A DNA stretch of 53,467 nt from Calocera cornea HHB12733 (lineage: Eukaryota > Basidiomycota > Dacrymycetes > Dacrymycetales > Dacrymycetaceae): positions 1 to 53,467 of the forward strand of contig KV424099.1 of the NCBI GenBank assembly GCA_001632435.1, read 5' to 3'. Below the pieces are notes generated by a model. The model ran no database searches, was not told where the DNA came from, and saw only the letters and a list, made by a program, of their open reading frames with translations. Of this stretch, positions 1 through 10,118 are shown one piece after another (position 1 is the stretch's first letter; each line of letters begins with the position of its first letter). Position numbers and translations under genes: made by a program.

Positions 1-248
1 TGAAGATGGGATTAGGCAGGCTGCACAATTTTCGCTCTGCGTCGTGTCCCTAGCTTACATAAGCTGGAACTGTACAGTACCTAGCGAGGCGCGCGACGCG
101 CGCCTCTCCTACTTCGCATGCCAACACTGGGTTTCGCGCCGTGTAAGGAGATTTTGGCCAGAATAGCATCAGGGACCGAACTTTCGGATGGAATAGCACT
201 CAGCATGGACTCGACTACATTGACATTGAGGTAATTGCTTATCGCTAG
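1..248. other. Flank downstream of the MULE transposase
   Basis: No gene is seen here. This is the 3' side of the transposase gene that follows and would be expected to hold one transposon end. I compared it by eye with the other side (1902-2003) and found no convincing terminal inverted repeat. The only clear structure is the GC-rich hairpin at 86-106. Confidence 0.4.
86..106. repeat. Perfect 10-bp-arm GC hairpin
   Basis: Two 10-nt arms (gaggcgcgcg and its exact reverse complement) flank a single A, giving a perfect 21-nt inverted repeat. It lies about 140 bp beyond the stop codon of the transposase and could be a terminator-like or transposon-end structure. Function is unknown. Confidence 0.75.
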
Positions 249-1901
249 CTACGTGCTATTATGCAGTGGTTTCACTCCTCCTTCCTTCCGCTTGTTTGCC
301 CGACGGCCACGCTTCCGCTTGAGCTCTGGTGGACTGATATTGCCATATGCTTGAAGATTGGCAATGCGGACTGGTGGATATGGCATCGAATAGGTCTCCT
401 GCAGTGTGCTAATGCGATAGCACTTCTGCATGTAGGTGCCCGGGTCAATGTTGGACCACAGACAGAGTCGGATGACATGTGCGCAGGGGATTCGGTATTG
501 CTGAGGTGTACGGCATGTGCAAAACACATCGTCAAACTCCGGATACAAGGTGACTTCATGTTCGTCGGCAGTTGGATCGGACGCAAGTCGTACAAGAGCA
601 TGATGCGGGCTGGAGGGCATAACAGTATACCGGAGTGCTGCTGTAGCATGCTCAACAAATTGTGCATGAGCCTTCGGAACATATGTTGCTGAAAGTTTGC
701 TGCTTTCTTCACGTCGCTTGCAGAAGTGAACCATCTGATGGATCCAGAGAGTGTCGAGTAGCTGAAGGACTGGAAGTGCTCGTGCTTGTACAAGGACACT
801 ATTCATCACTTCAGCAGCATTTGATGTTACTCGACCATACCGTGCGCCCTGAAAAGCATATGTCGCCCAGCAGGCAGGATTGATGTCCGAAAGGTACTTG
901 GCTGCTGCTTCACTGATTTCAGCTCGGACCACAGCCAGGCGTGCCTTGAAGTCGGTCTCGGTAGGTGCATAGATTAGCCCTGGCATGTGCTTCTCAATAC
1001 TGGTATGTGGGTGAGCGCGAACTGCATTTGCCGTAAGGTGCTTGGCACAGAATGCCTCGTCGACCATGGGAAGTTCCTTCTCGAGGGCAATTTGCAAGCC
1101 TTTCTGGCGGTCGGATATGATGACGGTATTGGGTGAATGAAACCCTGGAAGTGCTTCTCGGAGCAGCTCAAAGAACATCGACCAGTTCTCGGTGTCTTCC
1201 TTTGTTGTTACAGCCCATGCAAGTACAATGAGCTTGTCTTCTGCATCGTATGTGACTGCAAGGAGCAGCACATATTCGTATGAGGTCTTTGTAAAGGTGC
1301 CGTCGACTGCAACAAAGGGGCGGACCGAGTGCCAGGCATGCTTTGCTGCGGATGGACAGATGAAGAGTGAATGAATTGTATTGCGTGCTCCATAGGTGAG
1401 CTTGATTGTCGCATTGTGATCGATCTCATGCAGAAGGTTTGCATAAGCAGGGAGCTTCTGAAAGGCTGTGCGTTGTTGTTGAAGTGTATCGCCTAGTATG
1501 GCTCGCTTTGCTCGATATGCTTGATTGTATGAGACCAGAAATCCACGCGACTGAAGCGTTGACATGATGACATGTGGGCTGACGTGTTCCGTCACAGTCA
1601 AGTCCGAGTCTCCAAGCTCCATGACAAGGACCCGTAGATCACTTGTTGCTGCACGCTGTCCTGGAGCCAGCAGCTGACAATTATGCTCTGGACTGATACT
1701 GCGCACCACAAACACATCCGCCTGACCAGCAACATATACTCGGAATTGGCAGCTCTTCACCCGACATCTCACTATCATCCGTCCTGGACCACTGTGTGTT
1801 GTCTTCAATGCCCGGGCTCCTTGGTTCTTCGAATACACCACAAGTGCATGGTAGGCTCTGTCAAGTGAAATGTACTGCTGTCCGACCTCAAGAGTGGCCA
1901 T
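249..1901 (-). CDS. Mutator-like element (MULE) transposase, apparently intact
   Basis: 550-aa single-exon protein, started at the ATG in good context (ACCATGG) at 1901; the frame is open a little further upstream but only from a TTG. Domains in order: an N-terminal FAR1/MuDR-type zinc-binding region (C-x4-C ... H-x-C, about residues 45-75), then a MULE DDE domain with VAVDGTF, the IISDRQKGL segment and the E of SNAAEVMNS as the likely catalytic triad, then a C-terminal SWIM zinc finger (CTC ... PCAH). Family knowledge: these enzymes cut and paste DNA at terminal inverted repeats. No stop or frameshift interrupts it, so the element may be recent. It ends a short Arg/Lys-rich tail. It lies about 100 bp past the 3' end of the DUF6535 gene on the same strand. 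No terminal repeats or target duplication could be seen by eye. Confidence 0.9.
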   Translation of the reverse strand: MATLEVGQQYISLDRAYHALVVYSKNQGARALKTTHSGPGRMIVRCRVKSCQFRVYVAGQADVFVVRSISPEHNCQLLAPGQRAATSDLRVLVMELGDSDLTVTEHVSPHVIMSTLQSRGFLVSYNQAYRAKRAILGDTLQQQRTAFQKLPAYANLLHEIDHNATIKLTYGARNTIHSLFICPSAAKHAWHSVRPFVAVDGTFTKTSYEYVLLLAVTYDAEDKLIVLAWAVTTKEDTENWSMFFELLREALPGFHSPNTVIISDRQKGLQIALEKELPMVDEAFCAKHLTANAVRAHPHTSIEKHMPGLIYAPTETDFKARLAVVRAEISEAAAKYLSDINPACWATYAFQGARYGRVTSNAAEVMNSVLVQARALPVLQLLDTLWIHQMVHFCKRREESSKLSATYVPKAHAQFVEHATAALRYTVMPSSPHHALVRLASDPTADEHEVTLYPEFDDVFCTCRTPQQYRIPCAHVIRLCLWSNIDPGTYMQKCYRISTLQETYSMPYPPVRIANLQAYGNISPPELKRKRGRRANKRKEGGVKPLHNST

Positions 1902-2003
1902 GGTGGGGATCAACAAGAGCGCGACGTGTTATCACGGATGCATTCTGTCGTGTTCTGCATCCTTCCGCATGCTAATGTAGCTGAGCTCCAAAACAGTGTC
2001 AAC

Positions 2004-4124
2004 CTAGCCGAAGTTGCGATCCCTGATGCTAACGTAGCCAATATCTCCCGTGTAAGCTAAGAGACTCCGAAACACGGTAAGATCTTCTTCTTGCAGATGG
2101 CTTCTGCTCCTCGACTTCTCGAACACCTCCACGACCATAGGACCTGGGTCTTCGATCCACATAAAACGGCGATTGAGTTCTTCTCCAGTGTCATTCAAGT
2201 ACAGTCGTCGTCCGAATGGGAAGTCTTTGAGCGTGGCAAGAAAGGCTGCTAGCCATTCCGATGGCAAGTCCTCGGCTCCCTGGAGAAATGTCGCTAGCTC
2301 GTCCACCGGGAGGAATACATGAAGTCCGTATCTCTGGAAAAACTCGAAGACTAGGCAAAAACCTAATAAGCAAGAGGTAAAGCTTTCCGGGTTCTTCAGC
2401 GCAGTTAACATCCGCTCCCATGTGATGAAGACTAGCTTCTTGTGGCGCCATTTGATTTTGGAAAATTGAGTGAGTGCAGCTCCTTCCGAAAAGAGCAAGA
2501 ATGCGCAGACGAGAAGCGAGGAGGCCGTTGGTAGCGAACAAGGCTCTGCTTCAAAGACCCACGAGTAAAGTACGTCACGATGCTCGTCGTCCATGGAGAA
2601 CCCCGTGCGACCAAGGATGGACGACATCGCTGCAAGCGTTGCGAGATTGTTGTGTAATTCTGAGGGATCGGTACGACTTCGCATTGTCGCAGCAAGTCGG
2701 CTCGCAATCGCCGGACGGGCTCTGATTGAGAGCTGGGATTCCATTGCCTTCCATGTCGGCAAGTCTACTTTCCAACCGACCAAAGATATAAGCATATCTT
2801 CCTGAATTGGCCAGCCTTGAGAGACCAGGTTGCGCACGAAGCCTTGAAGCACAAAGGAGTCGTCTTCGGGCACATTCAGGGATTTTGACATGGCTGACCC
2901 TTTCTTTTTCATGTTTTGCAGAATTGGAATGCGGGAATGACCTCTTCTCGACTCGTATCGAGTGATTGCTTGCACAGGGGCTGGAAGGACCATTCCCTGC
3001 TTCCATGATTGCCAACGCGCGAGGAGAAGCGAGCCAAGACGGTGCCGCAGAACATCCAAGCGTTTCGAGAGGTGCTTGACGAGATGCGATTGATTGCAGA
3101 CATTTGCAATTTCGGATAGGGGTGATCCGTATGGGCAGGAATGGAAGATGGAGGGAAGAATGGAGACGGCGCCGTAGAGAACGAGGCTGACAAGAACGGT
3201 GGTTGTAACGATGGCGCCGAGGGCTGTACTGACGTGCCAGGTGAATGGCATTAGGCCGATCAGGAACAGGGTTACAGCGATGTGAATCCACAGCGGAAGC
3301 GATGTGACGATAAGCGAGACACCCCATGTTCGGAGAGCAAGCGATTTGGAATAGATATCGTGTATGTTGTCCGCGGATGTCGCTGTAAGATTCTCCTTAT
3401 ATGCCACGATCCAGCGCTTGACAAGCATGGCAAAGACAGCGGATACAAGACTGATGACCAGTGCGATCGACCATAGAACATTGATTGCAAGGGGCCATGA
3501 CGAAGCGAGCCAAGCATCTTCCGGAGGGTAGGTCACATCGGCCGTCGCAGCGTTTTCGTTTGCCGGAAGTTGGGCGGAGATCTGCAGGAGCGCGTTCAAG
3601 GTGGCTCTTTGCAAGTCCGGCTGTAACATCGGGATGGACGCGAGGAGGAAGGGCGCCACTACGGCGGAGAAGAGGGTTGTCTGCGTCCCTTTAGCACCCT
3701 CCGTTTACCAAATTGTTGCAGAACGTACAAAGAGTAGGAAGACGTCGAGCGTCTTGTCGCAGTTCTCAAGAAGCGCCGAATCCCATATATCCGTCTGTTG
3801 CCTGTAGTACCTCCAAATTCGCGCCGTTGCATCTGAGACCTTCTCGATGTTCTTATCGAAGTCTGACCGTGACATGGATGGGGTGCGCGTAATGGGTACA
3901 GGCCGGTCCGCCGCAGCACCATTCTCATTGGAAGAGACGCTCGGGACTGTTTCCGGGTCATTGATAGGCTGCACCAGATTCGTATTCAGATGACTCTCCA
4001 AGATCGATGGCGGACGGGAAGTGTGGGGCGCAGCTTGCTCCGTCAGACGAGTGATCTGCGCTTGCACGGTGCTGTAGACCTTTTCGCCCGCATTGCTTGG
4101 TGCGTATCCGGGGGTCGTAGCCAT
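2004..4124 (-). CDS. DUF6535 membrane protein, paralogue 1
   Basis: Two exons, 4124-3729 and 3680-2004, joined by a 48-bp GTACGT...CAG intron in phase 0; product about 690 aa. The start is the ATG at 4124; the open frame reaches further only from a GTG. Residues about 102-290 carry the basidiomycete DUF6535 signature: an aromatic Trp-rich helix (RIWRYYRQQTDIWD), then DVFLLF, TLFSAVVAPFLL and the VLWSIALVISLVSAVFAMLVKRW segment, with about four predicted membrane spans. The C-terminal half is soluble and contains a SEWLAAFLATL block that matches the paralogue at 14.1-18.0 kb. Function of DUF6535 is not known. The intron sits at exactly the same codon in the paralogue. The transposase lies 102 bp beyond the stop codon. 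Confidence 0.85.
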
Positions 4125-4420
4125 CTTGTGAGCTGAGCAGGCTGCACAGTGCAGTTTGGGATGGGAGGTATTGGCATATGTAGCTGGCACTTGACATTCT
4201 CGCGTAGTCTCCCCCAGGGCGGCCGCCGACGTAGGCCGGCGCTAGAAGGGCCAGATTCCGTAGTTCTGAGCTTCTTGCCATGTATGCTGTTTTTGAAGGA
4301 CCCGAAAGCTAGACTTGGGGACCCGGTATAGCAGTTCGACCGGGATCGTACATCGATCTTGCCCTGGATATGCTGCGTTGGCAGCATGAACGGCTATCTC
4401 GGGATTGTCAGCGAATTGCA

Positions 4421-4804
4421 TCACGAGGTAATTGCTGATTCAGCCACCGAGGCGGACCAAGCGGGGACAAGGCGCAGAGCACAGTCTGTAGACCTCCACT
4501 CAGGATAGGCGGATGAGAGAAGAAGGTCATTCGGCAGGACACGTTGACGCCTGACCATGAGCGCTGTTGTCACACTGTAGGAGGCAGAGACTCCGCGACG
4601 GGTAACCGCAAGGGCGCGCACAGGAATATGCTTCCATTTGTCATCGCAGACGTAGTCACAAGAAAAGTATGATTGCGTTGCTCTTGCTAGTACAATTGCG
4701 GACAGATACCAGATCACGGCAGAATACCAGGGCATAAAAACAACAATCACTCGAAAAGGGCGTAACCAGCGTGGGTATATCATGAACAAAACGTTGCGAG
4801 GCAT
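4421..4804 (-). CDS. Possible small membrane protein, unrecognised
   Basis: An ATG-started frame of 127 aa with one hydrophobic segment near residues 17-42 (FRVIVVFMPWYSAVIWYLSA) and several Cys/Arg. I do not recognise it. A second open stretch on the same strand (4424-4242) contains the block NPEIAVHAANAAYPGQD and could be a following exon, but I could not find a good splice site joining them. It lies between the SPA2 and DUF6535 genes on the same strand and may be a remnant rather than a gene. Confidence 0.25.
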   Translation of the reverse strand: MPRNVLFMIYPRWLRPFRVIVVFMPWYSAVIWYLSAIVLARATQSYFSCDYVCDDKWKHIPVRALAVTRRGVSASYSVTTALMVRRQRVLPNDLLLSSAYPEWRSTDCALRLVPAWSASVAESAITS

Positions 4805-4939
4805 TAGAAGTGGGGAACGAACCGAAGCGCGACGGAACCCTTCACAATACCCATTAGAGGAAGATTAAGATGGTACGAAAATCATTGCAAGAAACGAAGG
4901 ACGGGAGGGTATGCGTTTTTTCACCCCGAAACCGGCGGG

Positions 4940-7900
4940 TCACAGCTTCATTAACTCTTTGAGCGCCTTGGCGACGCCAAAGCTGGCAGTCGCCATCGCC
5001 TGCCGCATCTGCTTGCTGACCTCGCCACCCATGACTTGAGCCTCGCTCAATGTGTTGCAGTGCTCGCTCAACTCCCTGAGGAGCTCCTGGCCCTGCTTCG
5101 CGGAAGCTGTGGGTAGGGAGTCTTTGCAGACTGCGACAATTGAGGACACGATCGTGATGATCTGTGTGAGGCTTTCGTTCAAGTCCGTGGCCTTGGCGCC
5201 AGACCGAATGCCGCTGAGAACGGTCTGGATGTGGTGCACAATCGACTCGGACTGTGCTTCCAAATAAGGCTATGATGTGGATTAGCGCGGAGAGCTAGCA
5301 ACGGCAACGCATGCACATACCTTGAGCTCAGCCCAAGCGTCATCCGAGCCCTCAGTGGGCACCGCATCATCGTCCCTCATGCTATTCGGGATCGGCGGCC
5401 GGTACTGTGTCGCGTCGAGCGGGAGGTACTGGAGCGAGTTGTTTGTGGGTGTCGATCGATCCGGCGTCGGCAGGCCGTTGTGTGACTCGCCCGACATGCC
5501 CGATCGCCTCTTGGAGTTTGTGCGGATAGGCGACGGCCCCGAGTTCCTGTCGGCGCCAGAGCCCCCATCCCTCCCCGCGCTCGCGGCGCTCGACGAGCGC
5601 ACCAGGCGCTCGCGGTCCGGCGAGTTGTTCAGCGGGGAGATCTTGTTGGACCCGGCGCGCTCGAGGAAGCTTCGTGTCCCGCGGCGGATCTTGAGCATCC
5701 GCACAATCTCAACGATCGTCGAGGAGACATGGCTCGCCGCGGCGTCCAGCAAGCTCACAGGGGAGAGACCATAGCTCGTCCCGTGGTTCTTGCTGGCCAT
5801 GACGAGGTTGTTGAGCGTGGCCGACGCGCGGTCCTTAAGGGCGCGCACGGCCTCGTCGTCGACACCCATCTTGTCCTTCCGCGGGCGGACCTCGAATGCC
5901 CGCACGTCGTCCGTAATGCTCGCAACGGAGGTGACGACGTTCTTCATCGCGCTGAGCACGCTCGTAGGCTGGGAGGACCTGCCCGCAGCCAGGAGCGCGT
6001 CGATCGAGCTCTGGAACGCCGTCACGTGCACATCCGCGATCGCGCCCGTGTCGCTCGTCGGGAGATGGTCGCCATCGTTCGTGTTGAGCTTGGGCGTCTG
6101 GGGCGCGGACAGCGTGCTGGTCGCCTTCATGTGCCTCAGCTCCGTCTTGGCGTTCTCGTACTTGCGGCGCCACTCCTTGATCTGCGCGTTGAGGTCGCGG
6201 ATGATCGCCGCATCATTGTCCTTCTCATGCATCATCTCCTCGTTCCGCTCCGACAGCTCGTTCAGCTCGTTCACGAGCGCCTGGACCTCGGAGCGCAGGT
6301 TGTCCGCCAGCGGATCCGCCTGATACACCACGACCAGCACGAGTCAGCCATCTCCCTTTCCTCTGTGTGACACCCGCACGCACCTCCGGCTGCCTGGTCG
6401 ACTGCTCAAACTTGAACCTGTCAAAGCTCTCGCGGACCATCTCGAGCTCCGCCTCGGCCTGCTGCAGCCGGGAGGCAGCGTCGTCCGCGTCCCTGTCCTT
6501 CCCGGCGCGGGCCTCGTCCAGCTCAGCCCGCAGCTCCGCAACCGTGTTCGCTTGATCATTAGCCAACTGCCACCAAGCATCAGCACATCAGTCCACTAAC
6601 GTCCCCCATCCCAGCTCCGGTACACCGCCAAGCAGCGCACCCGGCCGGAACGCAGTAAAAGAAAACGCAGACGCACATCGCGGACTTTTGCGACCTCCTC
6701 CCTGACCGCCTGCAGCTGCTGCACGCTCCCGTCTCTGCTGCGCGTGACCTCGCCCAGCTCCGCCTCGAGGCTCTGTATGCGGTTGTTCATGGTGGCAACC
6801 TTGAACTCGTACTCCCTCCTGAGCTTCTCCACTTCCACGCTCTACCGCGCCAAAACCAAATCAGCCTCTCGTCCACGTCGGCGTACCCCGCCCAAAGCCG
6901 ACTGGCCAGGGCCAAGGGAAAAAAGGAACAAAACGCACCTCACGATCCGCCCGCTTCCCCACCGCGGCGCTGCTCGCCACGCTCGCGCGGCCATAGCTCA
7001 TCTTGTCATAGAACTCGCTCACGCCGCGGCTGGCCGTGCTCACCCCGTCCTCGTCTGTCCGCTCCTCCGTGCGCGGGCTGAGGAGCGCGCTGCTGTCCTC
7101 CCCGCTGCCGCTCGTGCGTCCGTGCGCGTGGGAGGGGTCGTCGAACTCCCTCATCCGCGCATCAAACCCTCCGGCAAGGGCGTTCAGCCCGCCCTGGAGG
7201 GTGGCCGTACTAGGCCCCGTAAGCAAGGGCGACCTGTCCTCCTCTTCCTCCTCCTCCTCCTCCTCCCTCCTTCCCCTCGGCAAGCCCTCATCGCTGCTCA
7301 CCCCCGACCCCGGCCGCCCGCCACCAACGGCATCATGCTCATGCTCGTCAGGCTCGTCCCGCCCGTACGGCACCTCGATCTCCTCCTCGGCCATGGTGGA
7401 CATGGTCGGGTTGACCACGCCGAGGGTGGCGGTGCTTGTCGGCGGGGGCGAGAATGGTTCGTACGCTTGCTGGTAGTGCTGCTGCTGCTGCTGCTGCTGC
7501 TGGGGCAGTTGGGGCTGCTGCGGAGACTGGTTCGGGCGGAGCGTGAGCTGCTCGACACTCGGCCTTCTCCGATCCGCAGTCGACGTAGCAGACAGGGCAC
7601 TCCGCTCGCTCGGGCGGCGCCACACCTCCCCACGCGCACTCTCCATGCTCCCCCTCGCCTGCTGCTGCTGCTGCTGCTGCTGGGTGCTCGCCTCGCTCGG
7701 CCGCCGGCGCATCATCGCATTCGCATTCGCGTTCCCTTCATCCTCCGGGTACCCGGGCCCGCGCTGCTGCTGCGGCGGCGGCGGCGGCGCACCGAACGGG
7801 CTGTCGAGCTTGCTGTACGACGTCGGCGTGGTCCCCCGTGTGGAGCTGTCTGAGGGGTGGGTCGGCAGGGACTGGGGGACGGAGAGGGATGAGCTGGAGG

Positions 7901-8874
7901 CGCCGGCTGCGCTGCCGTAGGGCGCTGAGAGGGAGGGCGAGTCGTCATAGGACGACGTCGGGGTTTCCGGGCGTTCCTAGCGACCGATACGAGAATCAGC
8001 ACTCGCTCAACGCATACAGCAAGCTCAGAAGCGGACAACGCACATTCCCCCGGAAAACAGGGAACCTCCTGCCGAGCTCGTAGAAGATGTCGCTGGCGAG
8101 ATCGCGGAACTTTGTCTTGCTGAGCGTGGCGAGCTTCTGCCGCGCCTGATTCCGCTTTGGGTGGAGCTCCTGCCGGAGGGGGAGGAAGGGCGCTGCGCAC
8201 GCATAACAGGTGTCAAAATCCGGTTGCGCAGGCAGGGAAGGGGAGGGGACGCACTGGGGTTGGGCGAGTTGCGCCGGATGCACTCGTCGTGCACGTCCGT
8301 GGAGAGCTCCATGAACTGGGCCTCGTTGAGCTTGACGAGCTTGCTCCGTGGGTCCGCGCGCGCGCCGGGCACCTCTACCACCCGCAACCCAACAGGACCA
8401 ATCAGCATCGGTGTACATCGTCGGCAGCCCACCACTGCGAGAGATGGAGGGAAGGGAGGGGGAGGCGGACGCACCCTTGACATCCTCGCTCGCGAGGAAC
8501 ATCCGCAGCTGCTCGAAGAACCCGCGGAACTTGTCGTAGTTGCTCGGCGAGCTCACGCCGCTCGGCAATTGCTGCTGCTGCTGCTGCGGCTGCTGCATCT
8601 GCTGGCCTTGCATCCCTTGCTGCTGCATGCCCTGCGGGGGCGGGCCGTACCCCTGGGGCTGGCCGTACCCCGCTTGCAGGCCCTGGGTCTGGCCGTATCC
8701 CTGCATGGGTTGCTGCTGCTGGCCGTACCCCTGCTGCTGCTGCTGCTGCTGTTGGGGTTGTCCGGGGAACGGGCGGTATGGTTCGCGGTAAGCGGAGAGG
8801 GATGCGGAGGCTTGGCTGTAGATTGTTGCGCTCGGGGAGGGCGGGGGCATGTTGAGTCCGTTGCGGAGTGCCAT
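4940..8874 (-). CDS. SPA2: Spa2-type polarity scaffold (Spa2/GIT homology domain)
   Basis: Eight exons, all frames closing exactly: 8874-8475, 8374-8255, 8192-8044, 7976-6939, 6841-6677, 6566-6384, 6319-5321, 5269-4940; 1127 aa. The start is the ATG at 8874. Residues about 40-100 are a Gln/Gly/Pro-rich tract. Residues about 108-215 hold the two GIT/SHD repeats: SKLVKLNEAQFMELSTDVHDE and then RNQARQKLATLSKTKFRDLA followed by SDIFYELGRR. Exon 4 is low complexity with two polyQ runs and a polyE run. Exons 5-7 form a long coiled coil (ELDEARAGKDRDADDAASR and following). The last exon is a helical C-terminal domain. Known role of the family: the polarisome scaffold at hyphal tips and septa that binds MAPK-pathway kinases and the formin machinery. 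Six of the seven introns begin GTGCGT. No disruption is seen. Confidence 0.93.
7241..7505. repeat. Trinucleotide tracts in SPA2 exon 4 (CTC/GAG and CTG/CAG)
   Basis: A run of CTC/CTT triplets near 7241-7275 encodes the polyGlu stretch, and a run of CTG triplets near 7479-7503 encodes a polyGln stretch on the minus strand. Similar CTG runs occur near 7661-7682, 8568-8590 and 8731-8752. All stay in frame inside SPA2, so length changes would alter the disordered linker without a frameshift. Confidence 0.8.
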
Positions 8875-8881
8875 GGGTGGG

Positions 8882-8905
8882 TTGGGGTTGGGGTTGGGGT
8901 TGGGG
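8882..8905. repeat. (TTGGGG)4 / (CCCCAA)4 array just upstream of the SPA2 start
   Basis: Four perfect tandem TTGGGG hexamers on the plus strand lie 8-31 nt upstream of the SPA2 ATG. In the SPA2 mRNA this would be a CCCCAA run in the 5' UTR; the opposite DNA strand could form a G-quadruplex. The unit is the same as a ciliate telomere repeat but not the usual fungal TTAGGG. Confidence 0.85.
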
Positions 8906-10118
8906 CGGGCCGTGGTTGGTTATTGGGGGGGTGGGTGGAGCTGTGAGCTGTGGTGGTGGTGGTGTGGTGGGAGTGGTTGTGTGAGAGATGCGGTAAGGAC
9001 AGGAGCGTGTGGGCGCTAGGGAATGAATGCGCCTGGCGTGGCCCGGTGAGGTCGACAAGGGACAAGAGAGATAAGAGGGCAAGGCAGTCACCCGGACGGC
9101 GCGCGGTGTACGGTGTGATGAGGCTGCGTGCCAGCTCAGGGCGGAAGGTGCTAGTCGACCGTCGACAGCCGTGTGCTCTGCGAGGGAACGAAGAAGTCTG
9201 GTCGGAGAGGGGAGGTGCAAGGCGGTGGGCGGGGGGGGTGCGGGCGGCGCGCGGTGGAGACGCCACGCCCTGTACATGAGGCCGGCCCTGCTGCCCAACA
9301 CATCACCGCACCACACCACCGCGGCCCACGCCCAGACGGACGCGCCGACCCCCCGAATCTGCCTCCGCGCCGTTTGAATGCCCCTGCGAAAGCACCCGCC
9401 CGTTTGCTTTTTGCCTCTGGACAGCAAGGGCAGAAGCCGCCGGCTTTCGTGCCTGGGGCCCGTCCATGCCGCGTTCCCTACGTGACCGCCGGCCCTGCCT
9501 GCCCTTTCATCACGCAACGCAGCAACGCCTGCTGGCCCGCTGCAGTGCACGGCAGCGTCCAACTTTCCTCCAGACGGGCTGCTCAGAATGGACACTGGCC
9601 CGACAATGGTCCGGCAGGCACGATAACGCACCCGATGTCGCCAATACGGTGATGCGCGATGGATGTTTGATGCCTGATGCCTGATGCCTCGATGCCGCGG
9701 TTCGTCGTCGGCTAAGGGCACGGGCACGCGGAGGAGGCGCCCCTCCCGCCCTTCCTGCCCTCTTTCCTTCGGTCCTTCCCTCGTTCAAACAGCACACAGA
9801 TGCTGCAGATAGCAGTACGTACACCCTGTCCCACCGGGGCGGCGTAGGCGGTTGACTCGACCCTCCACCCTGTGCTGCCCCACCATCTGCAGTGGGAGGA
9901 ACGAAGCGGGGAAACCGATAAAAGAAGCCTCATGGTACATGCATAGTCACACGACATCCACTGCCTACTTGCCTGCACTCCCCGAACCGTGAGATCGTCC
10001 CCCTCTGGCCCTGCTGCTCTGTCACCGTCTCTCACTCTCGCTCCGCGCTCTGCTGGCCCGCCCGGGTCGGCACTTACTTGCTGCGCACGGCGGGCTAGCC
10101 AGTGTGTTAAGGCTCAGC
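8906..10118. other. Long SPA2 upstream region, no gene seen
   Basis: About 1.2 kb between the SPA2 start and the 3' end of the GT90 gene. It has open frames on both strands but all are Arg/Pro/Ser-rich composition shadows without a recognisable domain. The stretch is pyrimidine-rich in blocks and includes a short tandem repeat (tgatgcc units near 9669-9690). It most likely holds the SPA2 promoter and 5' UTR and the GT90 3' UTR. Confidence 0.5.

Noticed and set aside
1..2003. Terminal inverted repeats of the MULE
   Set aside because: Only short, weak similarities (around ggatg and gcatcc) were found between the flanks; not enough to call.
6744..7853. Long plus-strand open frame opposite SPA2
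   Set aside because: Arg/Leu/Pro-rich shadow of the GC-rich, repeat-containing SPA2 exon 4; no domain and no intron logic.
8882..8905. Internal telomere remnant
   Set aside because: Only four TTGGGG units, not the usual fungal TTAGGG, and no other subtelomeric feature nearby.
8402..9727. 441-aa minus-strand frame across the SPA2 start region
   Set aside because: Crosses the SPA2 first exon in another frame and is His/Pro/Thr-rich from low-complexity DNA.
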